A stretch of DNA of 64,000 nucleotides from an uncultured Erysipelotrichaceae bacterium (GCA_945875435.1 CAMCKH010000001.1:186001-250000), one strand, 5' to 3'; positions 9,487 to 19,719 are shown, counted from the first letter of the stretch. Notes: generated from the sequence alone by a model not told the origin. Made by a program: numbers and translations.

Positions 9487-10470
9487 ATGAAAAGAATGTT
9501 GTCAGGAATTAAACCTAGTGGACAATTAACATTAGGTAATTATTTAGGTGCTTTAAAATATTTTGTAGATTATCAAAATGAATATGAAATGTTTGTGTTC
9601 ATCGCGAATTTACATTGTTTAACTGAAGCTCAAGATCCTATTCAATTAAATAAAAACCTTAAAGATGCGATTGCTCTTTATTTGGCTTGTGGTCTTGATG
9701 AAAATAAATCAACCATTTTTTTACAAAGCGATGTAACAGCACAAGCACAACTAGGTTTTATAATGTGTTGCAATACCTATTTAGGTGAATTAAATAGAAT
9801 GACACAATTTAAAGATAAAATGAATAAAGGAGAAAGTAATTTAAGCGGCGGAATATATACCTATCCAACTTTAATGGCTGCCGATATTTTAGCTTATCAA
9901 CCCGATTTTGTCCCTGTGGGAGATGATCAAAAACAACATGTCGAATTAACTCGTGATTTAGCATTGCGTTTGAATAACAGAATTGGAGAGGTTTTTAAAA
10001 TACCGACACCATTAATTCCAAAAGTAGGTGCAAGAATAATGTCGTTACAAAACCCTACTAAAAAAATGTCAAAATCTGAACAAAATAATAAAGGTTGTAT
10101 TTATTTATTAGATGATGTAAAAATTGCTAGAAAAAAAATAATGTCTGCTGTTACAGATAGTGAAAATAAAGTTTATTTTGACCCTATCAATAAAGCCGGC
10201 ATTTCAAATTTAATGCAAATATATAGTTCTATCACTTCTAAAACATTTGATGATATAGAACAAGAATTTAAAGATTCTGGTTATGGTAATTTTAAAAAAT
10301 CTGTTGCTGACGAAGTTGAAAAATTACTTACAAACATTCAATCAAAATATCAAGAAATTATAGCTTCAAACAGAATAGAAACTGTTCTTAAAAACGGTTC
10401 TTTGAAAGCTAAAAATATTGCTGATAAAACTCTAAAAGATGTACAACAAAAATTAGGAATTGAACTATAA
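9487..10470 (+). CDS. trpS: Tryptophanyl-tRNA synthetase
   Basis: A class I synthetase of 327 residues. The HIGH-equivalent is in PSGQLTLGNYLGAL, and the KMSKS loop is KKMSKSEQNN. SDVTAQAQLGFIMCC and AADILAYQPDFVPVG are typical of bacterial TrpRS. A strong GGAGG lies 5 nt before the ATG, and expression is under the T-box just upstream. Confidence 0.97.
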   Translation: MKRMLSGIKPSGQLTLGNYLGALKYFVDYQNEYEMFVFIANLHCLTEAQDPIQLNKNLKDAIALYLACGLDENKSTIFLQSDVTAQAQLGFIMCCNTYLGELNRMTQFKDKMNKGESNLSGGIYTYPTLMAADILAYQPDFVPVGDDQKQHVELTRDLALRLNNRIGEVFKIPTPLIPKVGARIMSLQNPTKKMSKSEQNNKGCIYLLDDVKIARKKIMSAVTDSENKVYFDPINKAGISNLMQIYSSITSKTFDDIEQEFKDSGYGNFKKSVADEVEKLLTNIQSKYQEIIASNRIETVLKNGSLKAKNIADKTLKDVQQKLGIEL

Positions 10471-10541
10471 AAACCTATCTTTGAAGTGAACCCTTAAGTT
10501 ATCTGAATAATTGGGTTCACTTCATTTAAATAGGTTTTTTT
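10471..10541. terminator. Long two-tier terminator, probably bidirectional
   Basis: Outer arms AAACCTAT/ATAGGTTT enclose inner arms GAAGTGAACCC/GGGTTCACTTC. A T-run follows on the plus strand and an A-run precedes the hairpin. It lies between the convergent trpS and yitT-like genes. Confidence 0.85.
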
Positions 10542-10546
10542 ATTTA

Positions 10547-11407
10547 TTATTCAAGTGGTATTTGATAAAAATTACCCACTACTTTTTCGGTAACTGTAAC
10601 ATTTATAAAAGCTTTATCATCAACTTCTCTTACAAATTTTATTGTTTGATCAACTTGAAAGGCATTAACCGTCATAATCAATAATGTTTTAGATTTTTTA
10701 CCATAAACACCACTTCCATCTAATCTAGTTATTCCATGTCTGATGTTTTTTAAAATATTATCCCCAACTTCTTCAGCTTTTTCAGTAACAATATACAATG
10801 TTTTATACTTAAATCTATTATGAAGAGCCGATACTACTTGGGTAGAACAAAACTGATATATTATTGAATATAGTGATTTTTCCCAGCCAAAAAATATCCC
10901 AGCAGTTAAAACTATGGTAACATTAATCCCCATCACATAATCCCAAGCCGATATTTTATATTTATTAAACATATACATGGCAATAAAATCCATACCCCCA
11001 CTAGAAGCATTATTTCTAAGAGCTATAGAAATTGAAAATCCACCAACTATACCACCAAAAATAGCCATCAACAATAAATCATCAGTCATTTCAAATTTAG
11101 GAATAATCAAAGTAAATAAAGAAACTAAGGTGAAATGAAGTATTGAATATAAAGCGAATTTTTTTCCAATAAATTTATAAACCCAAAAAGTACATAATGC
11201 ATTTGCTGTAAAATAAATATATGAAAAGTTTAATTTTATATTAAAATACTTAATTAAAACTTGGCTTATTATTCTTGAAAATCCACTAAAACCACCAGGA
11301 AAGATATCAGCTTGATATACAAAAAAATTCATAGCTATTGAATAAATAAAGGCTGATAATATTATCATCAAAATTTGAATATAATTTTGTTTTTTTAAAT
11401 AATTCAT
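10547..11407 (-). CDS. YitT family membrane protein (DUF161/DUF2179)
   Basis: The 286-residue protein has about five N-terminal membrane segments, including FPGGFSGFSRI and NNASSGGMDFIAMY. A soluble C-terminal domain of the DUF2179 type follows (TLYIVTEKAEEVGDNILKN, then RHGITRLDGSGVYGKK). The family has no firmly established transport substrate. The start overlaps the end of rmuC by 4 nt (ATGA), so the two are co-transcribed. Confidence 0.88.
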   Translation of the reverse strand: MNYLKKQNYIQILMIILSAFIYSIAMNFFVYQADIFPGGFSGFSRIISQVLIKYFNIKLNFSYIYFTANALCTFWVYKFIGKKFALYSILHFTLVSLFTLIIPKFEMTDDLLLMAIFGGIVGGFSISIALRNNASSGGMDFIAMYMFNKYKISAWDYVMGINVTIVLTAGIFFGWEKSLYSIIYQFCSTQVVSALHNRFKYKTLYIVTEKAEEVGDNILKNIRHGITRLDGSGVYGKKSKTLLIMTVNAFQVDQTIKFVREVDDKAFINVTVTEKVVGNFYQIPLE

Positions 11408-12381
11408 ATATCTAAATTCTCTATATCATCAAAATGTTTGATGATCTTCCTTACACTTACATTTAATTCATTAAAATCTTTATATATTTTTTCAAAATCT
11501 TTATAGATAGTTTCATATCTTTGATTAAATCTTTTATAATCTAAAGATAGCTTTGAAATTTCACTAAGTACATCTTTAATTTTTTCTTGTCTGTTAACAT
11601 TCAAATAAAGAGTTTTCACCATATTAAGATAAGCAACAAGACTGCTTGGTGATACAAAATAAACTTTTTCTTGATAAGACTTTTCAACTAAGTCTAAATG
11701 ATTAATATAAATTTCATTATATATAGCTTCGCTAGGCAGAAACATTAAAGCAAAATTAGCAGTTTCTCCTTTGATGATATATTTTCTAGCTATGTCTTTT
11801 AAATGTTTATTGATATCTTGTTTAAATAAATTATGAGCATTTATATCTTTTAAATCATCTTGATATATTTTCAAATAATTTTCTAAAGGAAATTTAGAAT
11901 CTATTGCGATATTACCAATACCACTACTATCTTTAATCAATAAATCAACTATATATCCGTTACTTAATTTACTTTGTTTTTCATAAAAAAAATCATTATC
12001 ACCATACATATTTTGAATAATTTGATACAATTCAAATTCACCAAATTGACCTCTATGTTTCTTGTTTGTGTATATTTTTTGAAAATTAGAAAATTCATTT
12101 TTAAATTCTCTAAAATTTGCTTGGCTTTCTTCTATTTTAGAAATATTTGTTAAAATTTTTAAATCATTTTCAAAATTCTTTTTCTGCTCCTGCATAATAG
12201 AATTTAAAATATTATTTTCTAATTCAACCATATTTTTAGAATTATTTAAGGTTAAAAATTCAATTTTTTCATTCAAAATTGTTTCAATTCTTTTTAAACT
12301 ATCGTTTTCTTTTTTTAAAATAAAAATAAAACATAAGAATAAAAATAAAATAAAAAATAAAATATAAATAATAATTTCCAT
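11404..12381 (-). CDS. rmuC: RmuC-family DNA recombination protein
   Basis: RmuC proteins limit inversions and recombination at short repeats. This copy has an N-terminal membrane helix, a coiled coil to about residue 100, and the RmuC nuclease-like domain. The domain is marked by RGQFGEFELYQI, IAIDSKFPLENY, ALMFLPSEAIY and the SPSSLVAYLNMVKTL block. At 325 residues it is on the short side. It is divergent from gltX. A TATAAT at 12394-12389 would begin transcription one nucleotide before the ATG, and there is no SD. Confidence 0.9.
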   Translation of the reverse strand: MEIIIYILFFILFLFLCFIFILKKENDSLKRIETILNEKIEFLTLNNSKNMVELENNILNSIMQEQKKNFENDLKILTNISKIEESQANFREFKNEFSNFQKIYTNKKHRGQFGEFELYQIIQNMYGDNDFFYEKQSKLSNGYIVDLLIKDSSGIGNIAIDSKFPLENYLKIYQDDLKDINAHNLFKQDINKHLKDIARKYIIKGETANFALMFLPSEAIYNEIYINHLDLVEKSYQEKVYFVSPSSLVAYLNMVKTLYLNVNRQEKIKDVLSEISKLSLDYKRFNQRYETIYKDFEKIYKDFNELNVSVRKIIKHFDDIENLDI

Positions 12382-12388
12382 TTCTTAA

Positions 12389-12446
12389 ATTATACATTTT
12401 TAAACCTCTATCTTCAATATTAAAAATATAAAATTTATGTTATAAT
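12389..12446. promoter_or_regulatory. Divergent leaderless promoters of rmuC and gltX
   Basis: On the minus strand TATAAT (12394-12389) serves rmuC, whose ATG is at 12381. On the plus strand an extended -10, TGTTATAAT (12438-12446), serves gltX, whose ATG is at 12455. Predicted leaders are about 1 and 2 nt. Neither gene has an SD. Confidence 0.6.
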
Positions 12447-12454
12447 ATTGAAAT

Positions 12455-13918
12455 ATGAAGAATGTTAGAACTCGTTTTGCACCTAGTCCAACTGGGTATA
12501 TGCATATTGGTAATTTAAGAACTGCTTTATACGCCTATTTAGTAGCTAAGAAAGAAAAAGACGGTGTCTTTATGCTTAGAATTGAAGATACCGATCAAAA
12601 TAGACAGGTGGAAGGAGCTGTCGATATTATTTACGAAACCTTAAAAACTTGTAAGTTGACACACGATGAAGGACCTGATGTTGGTGGAAAATATGGCCCT
12701 TACGTCCAAAGTGATAGAGTTAAAGCAGGAATATATAAAAAATATGCATTAGAAATGGTAGAAAAATCAAAAGCACATTTTTGTTTCTGTAAAGAAGAAG
12801 ATATTGCTGCTCAAAGAGAAATCGCAAGTGCTAAAGGAATTTCCTTTATTTATGATGATCCTTGTAAATTATTAAAAAAAGAAGAGATCGATCTTAAATT
12901 ACAAAACAATGAACCTTATGTCATAAGACAAAATATAGATAAAATTGGTACTACCGATTTTGTAGATGAAGTGTATGGAACTATTAGCGTTGATAATTCT
13001 ACGCTTGATGAAATGGTTTTATTGAAATCTGATGGTTTTCCAACATACAATTTCGCAAACGTAATTGATGATCATCTAATGGAGATAACCCATGTAGTTA
13101 GAGGTAATGAATACTTATCTAGCACCCCTAAATATAATTTGATTTACGAAGCTTTCGGTTGGGAAAAACCAAAATATATTCACTGCCCTCCTGTTATGAA
13201 AGATGAAACCCATAAATTATCAAAAAGAAATGGAGATGCATCTTTCCAAGATTTAGTATCTAAGGGTTATTTGCCTGAGGCAATTTTAAACTATATAGCT
13301 CTTCTTGGTTGGTCTCCACAAGGAGAAGAAGAAATATTTAGTTTAACTGAACTTTGTGAAAAATTTGATATCAAAAGAATAGGAACTAGCGGTTCAATCT
13401 TTGATATCAATAAACTAACTTGGCTTAATGGTGTTTATATCAGAAATATGGATTTTGATAAATATTATGAATTAGTACTACCTTATATCAAAAATGTAGT
13501 TACTAAAAATTATGATTTTGTACAAATCGCAAAAATTCTAAAAGATAGAATTAATATATTTTCAGAAATTAACGAAGCTATTGATTTTATTGAAGAATTA
13601 AAAGATTACGACAATTCATTATTTATTAATTCAAAAATGAAAACCGATAAAGATAGTTCAATTTTAGCTTTAGAAAAATCTTTAGAATTATTTGAAAGTT
13701 TAAACGATAATGAATTTAATTATGAATTTTTACATGATAAATTATTAAGTTTACCTACAATAATCGGAATTAAAAACGGACAATTACTATATCCGTTAAG
13801 AGTTGCTTTAAGTGGTAAGGCGTTTACCCCTGGTGGTTCTATTGAGATTTCAAGTATCTTAAAAAAAGAAGAATCTATAAAGAGAATAAAATACGCAATC
13901 AATAAATTAAAATCATAA
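12455..13918 (+). CDS. gltX: Glutamyl-tRNA synthetase
   Basis: A class I synthetase of 487 residues. RFAPSPTGYMHIGNLRTALY carries the HIGH equivalent, and HKLSKRNGD is the KMSKS loop. The C-terminal anticodon-binding helical domain ends with LLSLPTIIGIKNGQLLYPLRVALSGKAFTPG, the usual GluRS tail. In most Firmicutes this enzyme also charges tRNA-Gln for amidation by GatCAB. It is monocistronic, with the terminator at 13923. Confidence 0.97.
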   Translation: MKNVRTRFAPSPTGYMHIGNLRTALYAYLVAKKEKDGVFMLRIEDTDQNRQVEGAVDIIYETLKTCKLTHDEGPDVGGKYGPYVQSDRVKAGIYKKYALEMVEKSKAHFCFCKEEDIAAQREIASAKGISFIYDDPCKLLKKEEIDLKLQNNEPYVIRQNIDKIGTTDFVDEVYGTISVDNSTLDEMVLLKSDGFPTYNFANVIDDHLMEITHVVRGNEYLSSTPKYNLIYEAFGWEKPKYIHCPPVMKDETHKLSKRNGDASFQDLVSKGYLPEAILNYIALLGWSPQGEEEIFSLTELCEKFDIKRIGTSGSIFDINKLTWLNGVYIRNMDFDKYYELVLPYIKNVVTKNYDFVQIAKILKDRINIFSEINEAIDFIEELKDYDNSLFINSKMKTDKDSSILALEKSLELFESLNDNEFNYEFLHDKLLSLPTIIGIKNGQLLYPLRVALSGKAFTPGGSIEISSILKKEESIKRIKYAINKLKS

Positions 13919-13922
13919 ATAA

Positions 13923-13953
13923 AAAAACCATATCATTAAATGATATGGTTTTA
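13923..13953. terminator. Bidirectional terminator gltX / BMP lipoprotein
   Basis: AAACCATATCATT and its complement AATGATATGGTTT form a perfect stem with A and T tracts on either side. It serves the convergent genes. Confidence 0.88.
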
Positions 13954-13965
13954 TTTTTAATTAGT

Positions 13966-15069
13966 TTAGTTAATTAAATCGCTATCTGCATCAGCAACGT
14001 GAACTTTTGGAACAACAATTTCACCAGATACAATCTTAGCTTTATATTCTTCAATAACTTTAATATCTTCTTCAGTTAAATTAGGGTTAGAAGCAGGAAT
14101 TCCCACACCACCATCTTTAAGTGTATATTCAATTACACCAGCAGTGAATTTACCTTCAGCTAAATCTTTTGAAGCGTTATAAGAAGCAATATCAACTCCT
14201 TTTAACATTGAAGTTAAAACAGCAGATTTTCCTTCAGTACCGTATTTACCTAATTCGTATTGGTTAGTATCAACACCAATTACCCATACATCTTCACCAG
14301 CATCTCTACGAGTAGCAGCTTCTTGGATAACACCAATACCTGTACCACCAGCAGCATGATAAATTACATAAGCACCAGCATTGTATTGTTTAGCAGCTAA
14401 TGTTTTACCTTTTTCTGCATTCGCAAAACCATCGGCATTATCTCTTAAAATTTTTAAAGTAGGTGATACAGCCCAAACACCAGCTTGGTAACCAGCTTCA
14501 AACTTATTCATAGTAGCACCTTCTCCACCAGTAATATATCCAACAGTATCTTTACCAGCTGCGATTGTTTTTAAAGCAGCTGCAACTCCTACTAAGAATG
14601 AACCTTCATGTTCAGAAAATACTGCTTGTCTAACATTTGGAGTTTTTGCAGGATCTAACCAGTCAACGTCAATAATTAAAATCTTTTGATCTGGATATAA
14701 TTCAGCAGTTTTTAAAATTGCATCAGCAAATTTATAACCAGCTGCAACAACTAATGATGAACCTTCTTCAGCAAAGTTAGAAAGATTTGGGATATAATCA
14801 GTTTCAGCTTTAGATTGTAAATATCTTACATCTTCATTAACTTTTAAACCAGCTTCTTCAGCAAATTTTACAATACCTTCCCAGCTAGTTTGGTTGAAAG
14901 ATTTGTCATCAATACCACCTTCGTCAGTAACAAATCCAATAGATAGTTTTTGGCTGCTTTCAGTAGTTTCACTTGCTGTTTTTGTTTCTTCAGTTTTTGG
15001 AGCTGAATTACAAGCGAATAAACTTAAAGCAACTAATGAGATAATTAATATCTTAAAAAGTTTTTTCAT
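13966..15069 (-). CDS. BMP-family substrate-binding lipoprotein (PnrA/Med-like)
   Basis: The 367-residue protein begins with a signal peptide and lipobox LSLFAC (Cys20). It continues with the BMP domain: IGFVTDEGGIDDKSFNQTSWEGI, a PnrA-type start, then VVAAGYKFADAI and WVIGVDTNQYELG. The family typically binds purine nucleosides for an ABC transporter (PnrABCDE/NupA). No ATPase or permease gene is adjacent, so its partners are elsewhere or it acts in trans. AGGAGG precedes the ATG. It ends at the terminator shared with gltX. Confidence 0.9.
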   Translation of the reverse strand: MKKLFKILIISLVALSLFACNSAPKTEETKTASETTESSQKLSIGFVTDEGGIDDKSFNQTSWEGIVKFAEEAGLKVNEDVRYLQSKAETDYIPNLSNFAEEGSSLVVAAGYKFADAILKTAELYPDQKILIIDVDWLDPAKTPNVRQAVFSEHEGSFLVGVAAALKTIAAGKDTVGYITGGEGATMNKFEAGYQAGVWAVSPTLKILRDNADGFANAEKGKTLAAKQYNAGAYVIYHAAGGTGIGVIQEAATRRDAGEDVWVIGVDTNQYELGKYGTEGKSAVLTSMLKGVDIASYNASKDLAEGKFTAGVIEYTLKDGGVGIPASNPNLTEEDIKVIEEYKAKIVSGEIVVPKVHVADADSDLIN

Positions 15070-15138
15070 CGTTTCCTCCTTTTAATTATCTGTAAGTAAT
15101 TATATCATATTTTTATAAAAAATATATACAATATTAAA

Positions 15139-15177
15139 TAAAAAACCTTTAAGATTAATAATCTAAAAGGTTTTTTA
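15139..15177 (-). terminator. Terminator of metG
   Basis: AAAAACCTTT and AAAGGTTTTT arms with an inner AGATTA/TAATCT stem are followed on the minus strand by a T-rich tract. Confidence 0.85.
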
Positions 15178-15191
15178 TAATCATCAATACA

Positions 15192-17099
15192 TTAAGAAAT
15201 TATAGAACCTACTGGCATTTCACTTTCTATTAATTTAATAACACCATCTTTTTCTGCAGTTAAAATCATTCCGCTTGATAAAACCTTTCTTAATTTTACT
15301 GGTTTTAAATTCAAACATACAATAACTTTTTTATTTAATAATTCCTCAATTTTATAATACTGAGCAATTCCGCTGACTATTTGTCTATTTTCAAATTCAT
15401 TTACCTTAACATTTAAAATTAACAACTTATCAGAATCAGGATGTTTTTTAGCTTCAACGATTTCCCCAACCACCATTTCAACTTTTTTGAATTCATCAAT
15501 ACTGATTTCTTCAAGGTGTTTAATTTTATTTTGTGGATTTAATTCAGCTAAAATTTCAGATTCAATCAATCTTTTGAAAAGAATTGCAGGATTTGAAGTT
15601 ACTTTAAACTCATCTTTAAAACCGAAAACATTAATACTTTCAAAATTAGTATCAACTATCCCTAAATCAGCATATATTTTTGAAGCAGTTTCTGGTAAAA
15701 AACTTTCTAAAAGAATTGTGCCTATTCTGATAGCTTCTAAAATATTATAAATTACTGTTTCTAATCTATCTTTATTTTCTAATTTCGCAAGATTCCAAGG
15801 TTCTGTTTCATCAATATATTTATTACATCTTTTAAAAATCGCAAATATAGCCTCTATACTATCGCTAACTCTCAAATCATTCATTAAATCATTGGTTTTT
15901 GCAAAAGTAGTTAAAACGATATTTTTTAAATCATCATCTAAAACTTCATTGACTTGTTTATTTTTAACATTGCCGTCAAAATATTTATTTGCCATAGATA
16001 TGGTTCTATTTACTAAATTACCTAAAATATTCGCAAGATCACTATTTATTCTTTCAATCATTAATTCATAGGTTATATTACCATCTTGAGCAAAAGGCAT
16101 TTCATGAAGCATGATGTATCTAACGGCATCGACACCGAATATTTTAACTAAATCATCAGCATAAATAACATTTCCTTTTGATTTACTCATCTTACCATCT
16201 CCAACCAACAACCAAGGGTGTCCAAACACCTGTTTTGGCAAAGGTAGATTTAAAGCCATTAAAATAATAGGCCAATAAATAGTATGAAATCTTAAAATAT
16301 CCTTACCTATTAAATGAACATCTGCTGGCCAGTACTTTTTAAAAAGCTCGTTGTGATTTCCATCTAAATCAAAACCAAGACCTGTAATATAGTTACTAAG
16401 TGCATCAATCCAAACATAAACTACGTGTTTATTATCGAAATCTAAAGGTATTCCCCATTTAAAAGAGCTTCTTGAAACACATAAATCTTGTAGTCCAGGC
16501 TTTATAAAATTGTTAATCATTTCATTTTTCCTAGATTCAGGTTGAATAAATTTCGGATTTTCTTCAATATGCTTTAAAAGTCTATCGGCATATTTTTTCA
16601 TATTAAAGAAATAGGCTTCTTCTTTAGCTTCTAAAACTTCTCCATTACAATCAGGACACTTACCATCTATTAATTGACTTGGAGTAAAAAACGATTCACA
16701 AGCCTTGCAATACAAACCTTCATACTCACCTTTGTAAATATCCCCTTGATCATATAATTTTTTAAATATTTTTTGAACCTGTTTTTTATGATAAGGATCA
16801 GTAGTTCTAACAAAATTATCATATGAAGTATTCATTAAATCAAAAATACTTTTAATTTCTTCAGCAACTTCATCTACAAAAACTTGTGTTTCTTTATTAG
16901 CTTTCTTTGCTTTTTCTTCTATTTTTTGACCGTGTTCATCTGTTCCGGTTTGAAAAAATACATCATAACCTTCTTTTCTTTTATATCTTACAATCGCATC
17001 AGCTAAAACTATTTCATAAGTGTTTCCAATATGAGGTTTTCCTGATGTGTATGCGATTGCAGTGGTTAAATAAAATGGTTTTTTATCTTTTTTAATCAT
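15192..17099 (-). CDS. metG: Methionyl-tRNA synthetase
   Basis: A class I synthetase of 635 residues with a C-terminal EMAP-II-like tRNA-binding domain (from about residue 535, VEMVVGEIVEAKKHPDSDKL). HIGH appears as GKPHIGNTYE and KMSKS as GKMSKSKGNV. The zinc knuckle is CKACESFF...CPDC. A GAGG SD precedes the ATG. It lies just downstream of metNIQ but has its own terminator, and metNIQ ends in a separate one. Confidence 0.97.
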   Translation of the reverse strand: MIKKDKKPFYLTTAIAYTSGKPHIGNTYEIVLADAIVRYKRKEGYDVFFQTGTDEHGQKIEEKAKKANKETQVFVDEVAEEIKSIFDLMNTSYDNFVRTTDPYHKKQVQKIFKKLYDQGDIYKGEYEGLYCKACESFFTPSQLIDGKCPDCNGEVLEAKEEAYFFNMKKYADRLLKHIEENPKFIQPESRKNEMINNFIKPGLQDLCVSRSSFKWGIPLDFDNKHVVYVWIDALSNYITGLGFDLDGNHNELFKKYWPADVHLIGKDILRFHTIYWPIILMALNLPLPKQVFGHPWLLVGDGKMSKSKGNVIYADDLVKIFGVDAVRYIMLHEMPFAQDGNITYELMIERINSDLANILGNLVNRTISMANKYFDGNVKNKQVNEVLDDDLKNIVLTTFAKTNDLMNDLRVSDSIEAIFAIFKRCNKYIDETEPWNLAKLENKDRLETVIYNILEAIRIGTILLESFLPETASKIYADLGIVDTNFESINVFGFKDEFKVTSNPAILFKRLIESEILAELNPQNKIKHLEEISIDEFKKVEMVVGEIVEAKKHPDSDKLLILNVKVNEFENRQIVSGIAQYYKIEELLNKKVIVCLNLKPVKLRKVLSSGMILTAEKDGVIKLIESEMPVGSIIS

Positions 17100-17137
17100 T
17101 ATAACCTCTTTCTATATAATAATACTATTATAAACTA

Positions 17138-17168
17138 AAAACTTCCATAACTAAAGTTAGGAAGTTAT
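17138..17168 (-). terminator. Terminator of metNIQ
   Basis: On the minus strand AACTTCC/GGAAGTT encloses TAACT/AGTTA and is followed by TTTTTAG. Confidence 0.75.
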
Positions 17169-17174
17169 TTTAAA

Positions 17175-18020
17175 TTACTTAGCAGCAGGAATTACTGCAC
17201 CATTTGTCCAAGTTTTGTTGATAAAATCTTTGATTTCATCACTTTGTAAAACTTCAACTAATGCTTTAATTTTTTCACTATTTTCTAATTCTTTATGAGT
17301 AGCAATGATATTTACATAAGGATTAGTTTGATCAGCTTGTTCTAACAAGATAGAATCAGTTCCTGGATTTAAGTTAGCAGCTAAAGCAAAGTTACCGTTA
17401 ATACCAACTAAAGCACCTTCTGAATTTTCATAAGCACTGATTAAAAGTTGTGGATCAATTTCTTTAAATACAAATTTATTTTCAACAACATCATTAATAG
17501 TACCAGTAATTGGGTGGAAATTTTCAGATAATTTAATTAAACCAGCTTTTTGAAGGATACTTAAAATTCTAGCTTGATCAGCGACGTTGTTAGAAATAAT
17601 GATAGTATCTCCTTCTTTTAAATCACTCAAATTAGTAACAGTTTTGCTGTAAAAACCAAATGGTTCGATATGGATACCACCAGCATTCACAATATTATAA
17701 TTATGAGCAGCTACCTCATCATTGAAAAATGGTACGTGTTGGAAGTAGTTAGCATCTACCTCTTTGTTATTTAAAGCTCTATTGAAAACATAGTAATCAG
17801 TAAGTTCGATAATTTCTAACTCATAACCCTTAGATTTTAAACTTTCTTTTGCAGCTTCCAAAATTCTAGCGTGTGGGTCTGAAGTTGCAGAAACAACTAA
17901 TTTTTCTAAAGCAACTTCTTTATTTTCACTAGTAGTACTTTGAGTTGTTTCTTCTGATTTTTTAGCACAACCTGTAATTACAAATAACACAGCCAATAAG
18001 ATAAACAATAATTTTTTCAT
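17175..18020 (-). CDS. metQ: Methionine-binding lipoprotein MetQ
   Basis: MetQ delivers L- or D-methionine to MetNI at the membrane. The signal peptide ends in lipobox VITGC (Cys18). The NlpA domain follows, with VSATSDPHARILEAAKESL and NNKEVDANYFQHVPFF, family hallmarks around the methionine pocket. An aggagg SD is present. It is the third gene of the T-box-controlled metN-metI-metQ operon. Confidence 0.95.
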   Translation of the reverse strand: MKKLLFILLAVLFVITGCAKKSEETTQSTTSENKEVALEKLVVSATSDPHARILEAAKESLKSKGYELEIIELTDYYVFNRALNNKEVDANYFQHVPFFNDEVAAHNYNIVNAGGIHIEPFGFYSKTVTNLSDLKEGDTIIISNNVADQARILSILQKAGLIKLSENFHPITGTINDVVENKFVFKEIDPQLLISAYENSEGALVGINGNFALAANLNPGTDSILLEQADQTNPYVNIIATHKELENSEKIKALVEVLQSDEIKDFINKTWTNGAVIPAAK

Positions 18021-18032
18021 TTTCTATTCCTC

Positions 18033-18707
18033 CTAACGTTTATCAATTTTTTTAACAACATAATCTCCAATTCCTTGAATTGAAAATACTATCACCAATA
18101 TCAATATTGTAGCTATATATAGTGTTGCAAGATCTCTTCTTACAAAACCGTAGTAATAGGCTTGATAACCAAGTCCGCCAGCACCAATAGCTCCAGCCAT
18201 GGCACTATAACTTACTAAGTTTATCCCTAAAACCGCAACCCCTGAAACCAATGCTGGCAAACTTTCTTTAAAAATAACTTTTGTTATTATTTGAAAATTA
18301 GTAGCACCCATAGCTCTAACAGCTTCAATTGTTCCTTTATCAACTTCTTTAAATGCAATTAAACACATTCTGGCATAAAATGGAGTTGCAGCAACAATCA
18401 AACTTGGAAGTGCAGCTTCTTTACCCAATATTTTTCCTACTATTAATATAGTTATCGGAATCATAAATATCAACAATATAATATATGGTATTGATCTAAA
18501 AACATTTATTAACCAACTAAAGAAATAATTTAAAATAGTTAGAATTTTAGATTCTTTTTTAAGCAACCCATCTTTACTTGTGGCAAATATGCATGTTGCT
18601 AAAATAAATCCAAAAATTACTGAGAAAATTAAAGGTATAAATGTTAAATATAAAGTTTCATATAATGGTAAACTTAATTTTTGTAATGTATTTATAATAT
18701 TACTCAT
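18033..18707 (-). CDS. metI: Methionine ABC transporter permease MetI
   Basis: The permease has five membrane segments in about 224 residues. The EAA coupling loop is EAVRAMGATNFQIITKVIFKE, and AGAIGAGGLGYQAYYYGF is the conserved MetI C-terminal stretch. I prefer the ATG at 18707, which overlaps the metN stop by 8 nt, to the TTG three codons upstream. Confidence 0.95.
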   Translation of the reverse strand: MSNIINTLQKLSLPLYETLYLTFIPLIFSVIFGFILATCIFATSKDGLLKKESKILTILNYFFSWLINVFRSIPYIILLIFMIPITILIVGKILGKEAALPSLIVAATPFYARMCLIAFKEVDKGTIEAVRAMGATNFQIITKVIFKESLPALVSGVAVLGINLVSYSAMAGAIGAGGLGYQAYYYGFVRRDLATLYIATILILVIVFSIQGIGDYVVKKIDKR

Positions 18708-19719
18708 ATACTTCAACCTCTATTCCTTTATTCTTTAATTCTGATACCAACTCTTTTATCTCTTCAAATTCTTTTTCAATATGTACCGATAAAACTCCTA
18801 AAGGTGCTTTTTGACTATGTATAATACTAGCACTAACTACACTAAAAGGGGTATTGTACTTTTTACATAAATTGAAAAGTATTGGTTGATTGGTTTGTTC
18901 ATCGGTAAATTTAATATTCAATAAACAACCGCTTTGATAAATGTTTTTTAAATCTAAATGAGTTTTATATAACTCATTGGAATGAGTTGCTTTGTCGATA
19001 AAATTTTTAGTTATAAGTTGCTTAGGTTTTTTAAATATTTCAGCAACTGTACCAACCTCAACTATTTCACCACCAGACATAAAAGCTACTCTATGGCATA
19101 TTTTTTGAACTACTTCTAATTGATGTGTAATCAACACGATAGTAATTCCATATTTATGATTGATATCTTTCAATAACATTAAGATATATTCGGTAGTTTC
19201 AGGATCCAACGCACTTGTAGCTTCATCACATAAAATAATTTTCGGATTAGTAGCTAATGCTCGTGCAATCGCAACTCTTTGTTTTTGTCCTCCAGAAAGT
19301 GTTGCCGGATATGAATTTATTTTATCTTCTAAACCTACCAATTTCGCAAGCTCTTTTGCTTTATTAAGTCTGCTTGCCTTATCTTGATGGATAATTTCTA
19401 ATGGTAAAGCGATATTTTCAAGAACTGTAGATGACCACAATAAATTGAAATGTTGAAATATCATACCGATGTTTTGTCTTAAAGTTAATAAATTTTTATT
19501 ACTCAATTTAGTAACATCAACATCATTTACATAAATACTTCCTTCATCAACATTTTCTAATTGATTAATAACTCTAATCAAAGTAGATTTTCCAGCACCA
19601 CTATACCCTACAATTCCAAATATCTCATTTTCTTTAATTGATAAAGATACATTTTTTAATGCTTTAAAATCTCCATTTTTATTTTTAAATGTTTTTGAGG
19701 CATTTTCTATTCTTATCAT
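18700..19719 (-). CDS. metN: Methionine ABC transporter ATPase MetN
   Basis: The ATPase has Walker A GYSGAGKSTLIR, the signature LSGGQKQRVAIARAL, Walker B IILCDEATSALD, and the H-loop THQLEVV. After residue 250 comes the NIL domain (QPILFNLCKKYNTPFSVVSASI), which senses methionine and inhibits transport when it is plentiful. Two ATGs are adjacent; the second (19719) has better SD spacing from AGGAG. Transcription is controlled by the T-box upstream. Confidence 0.95.
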   Translation of the reverse strand: MIRIENASKTFKNKNGDFKALKNVSLSIKENEIFGIVGYSGAGKSTLIRVINQLENVDEGSIYVNDVDVTKLSNKNLLTLRQNIGMIFQHFNLLWSSTVLENIALPLEIIHQDKASRLNKAKELAKLVGLEDKINSYPATLSGGQKQRVAIARALATNPKIILCDEATSALDPETTEYILMLLKDINHKYGITIVLITHQLEVVQKICHRVAFMSGGEIVEVGTVAEIFKKPKQLITKNFIDKATHSNELYKTHLDLKNIYQSGCLLNIKFTDEQTNQPILFNLCKKYNTPFSVVSASIIHSQKAPLGVLSVHIEKEFEEIKELVSELKNKGIEVEVYE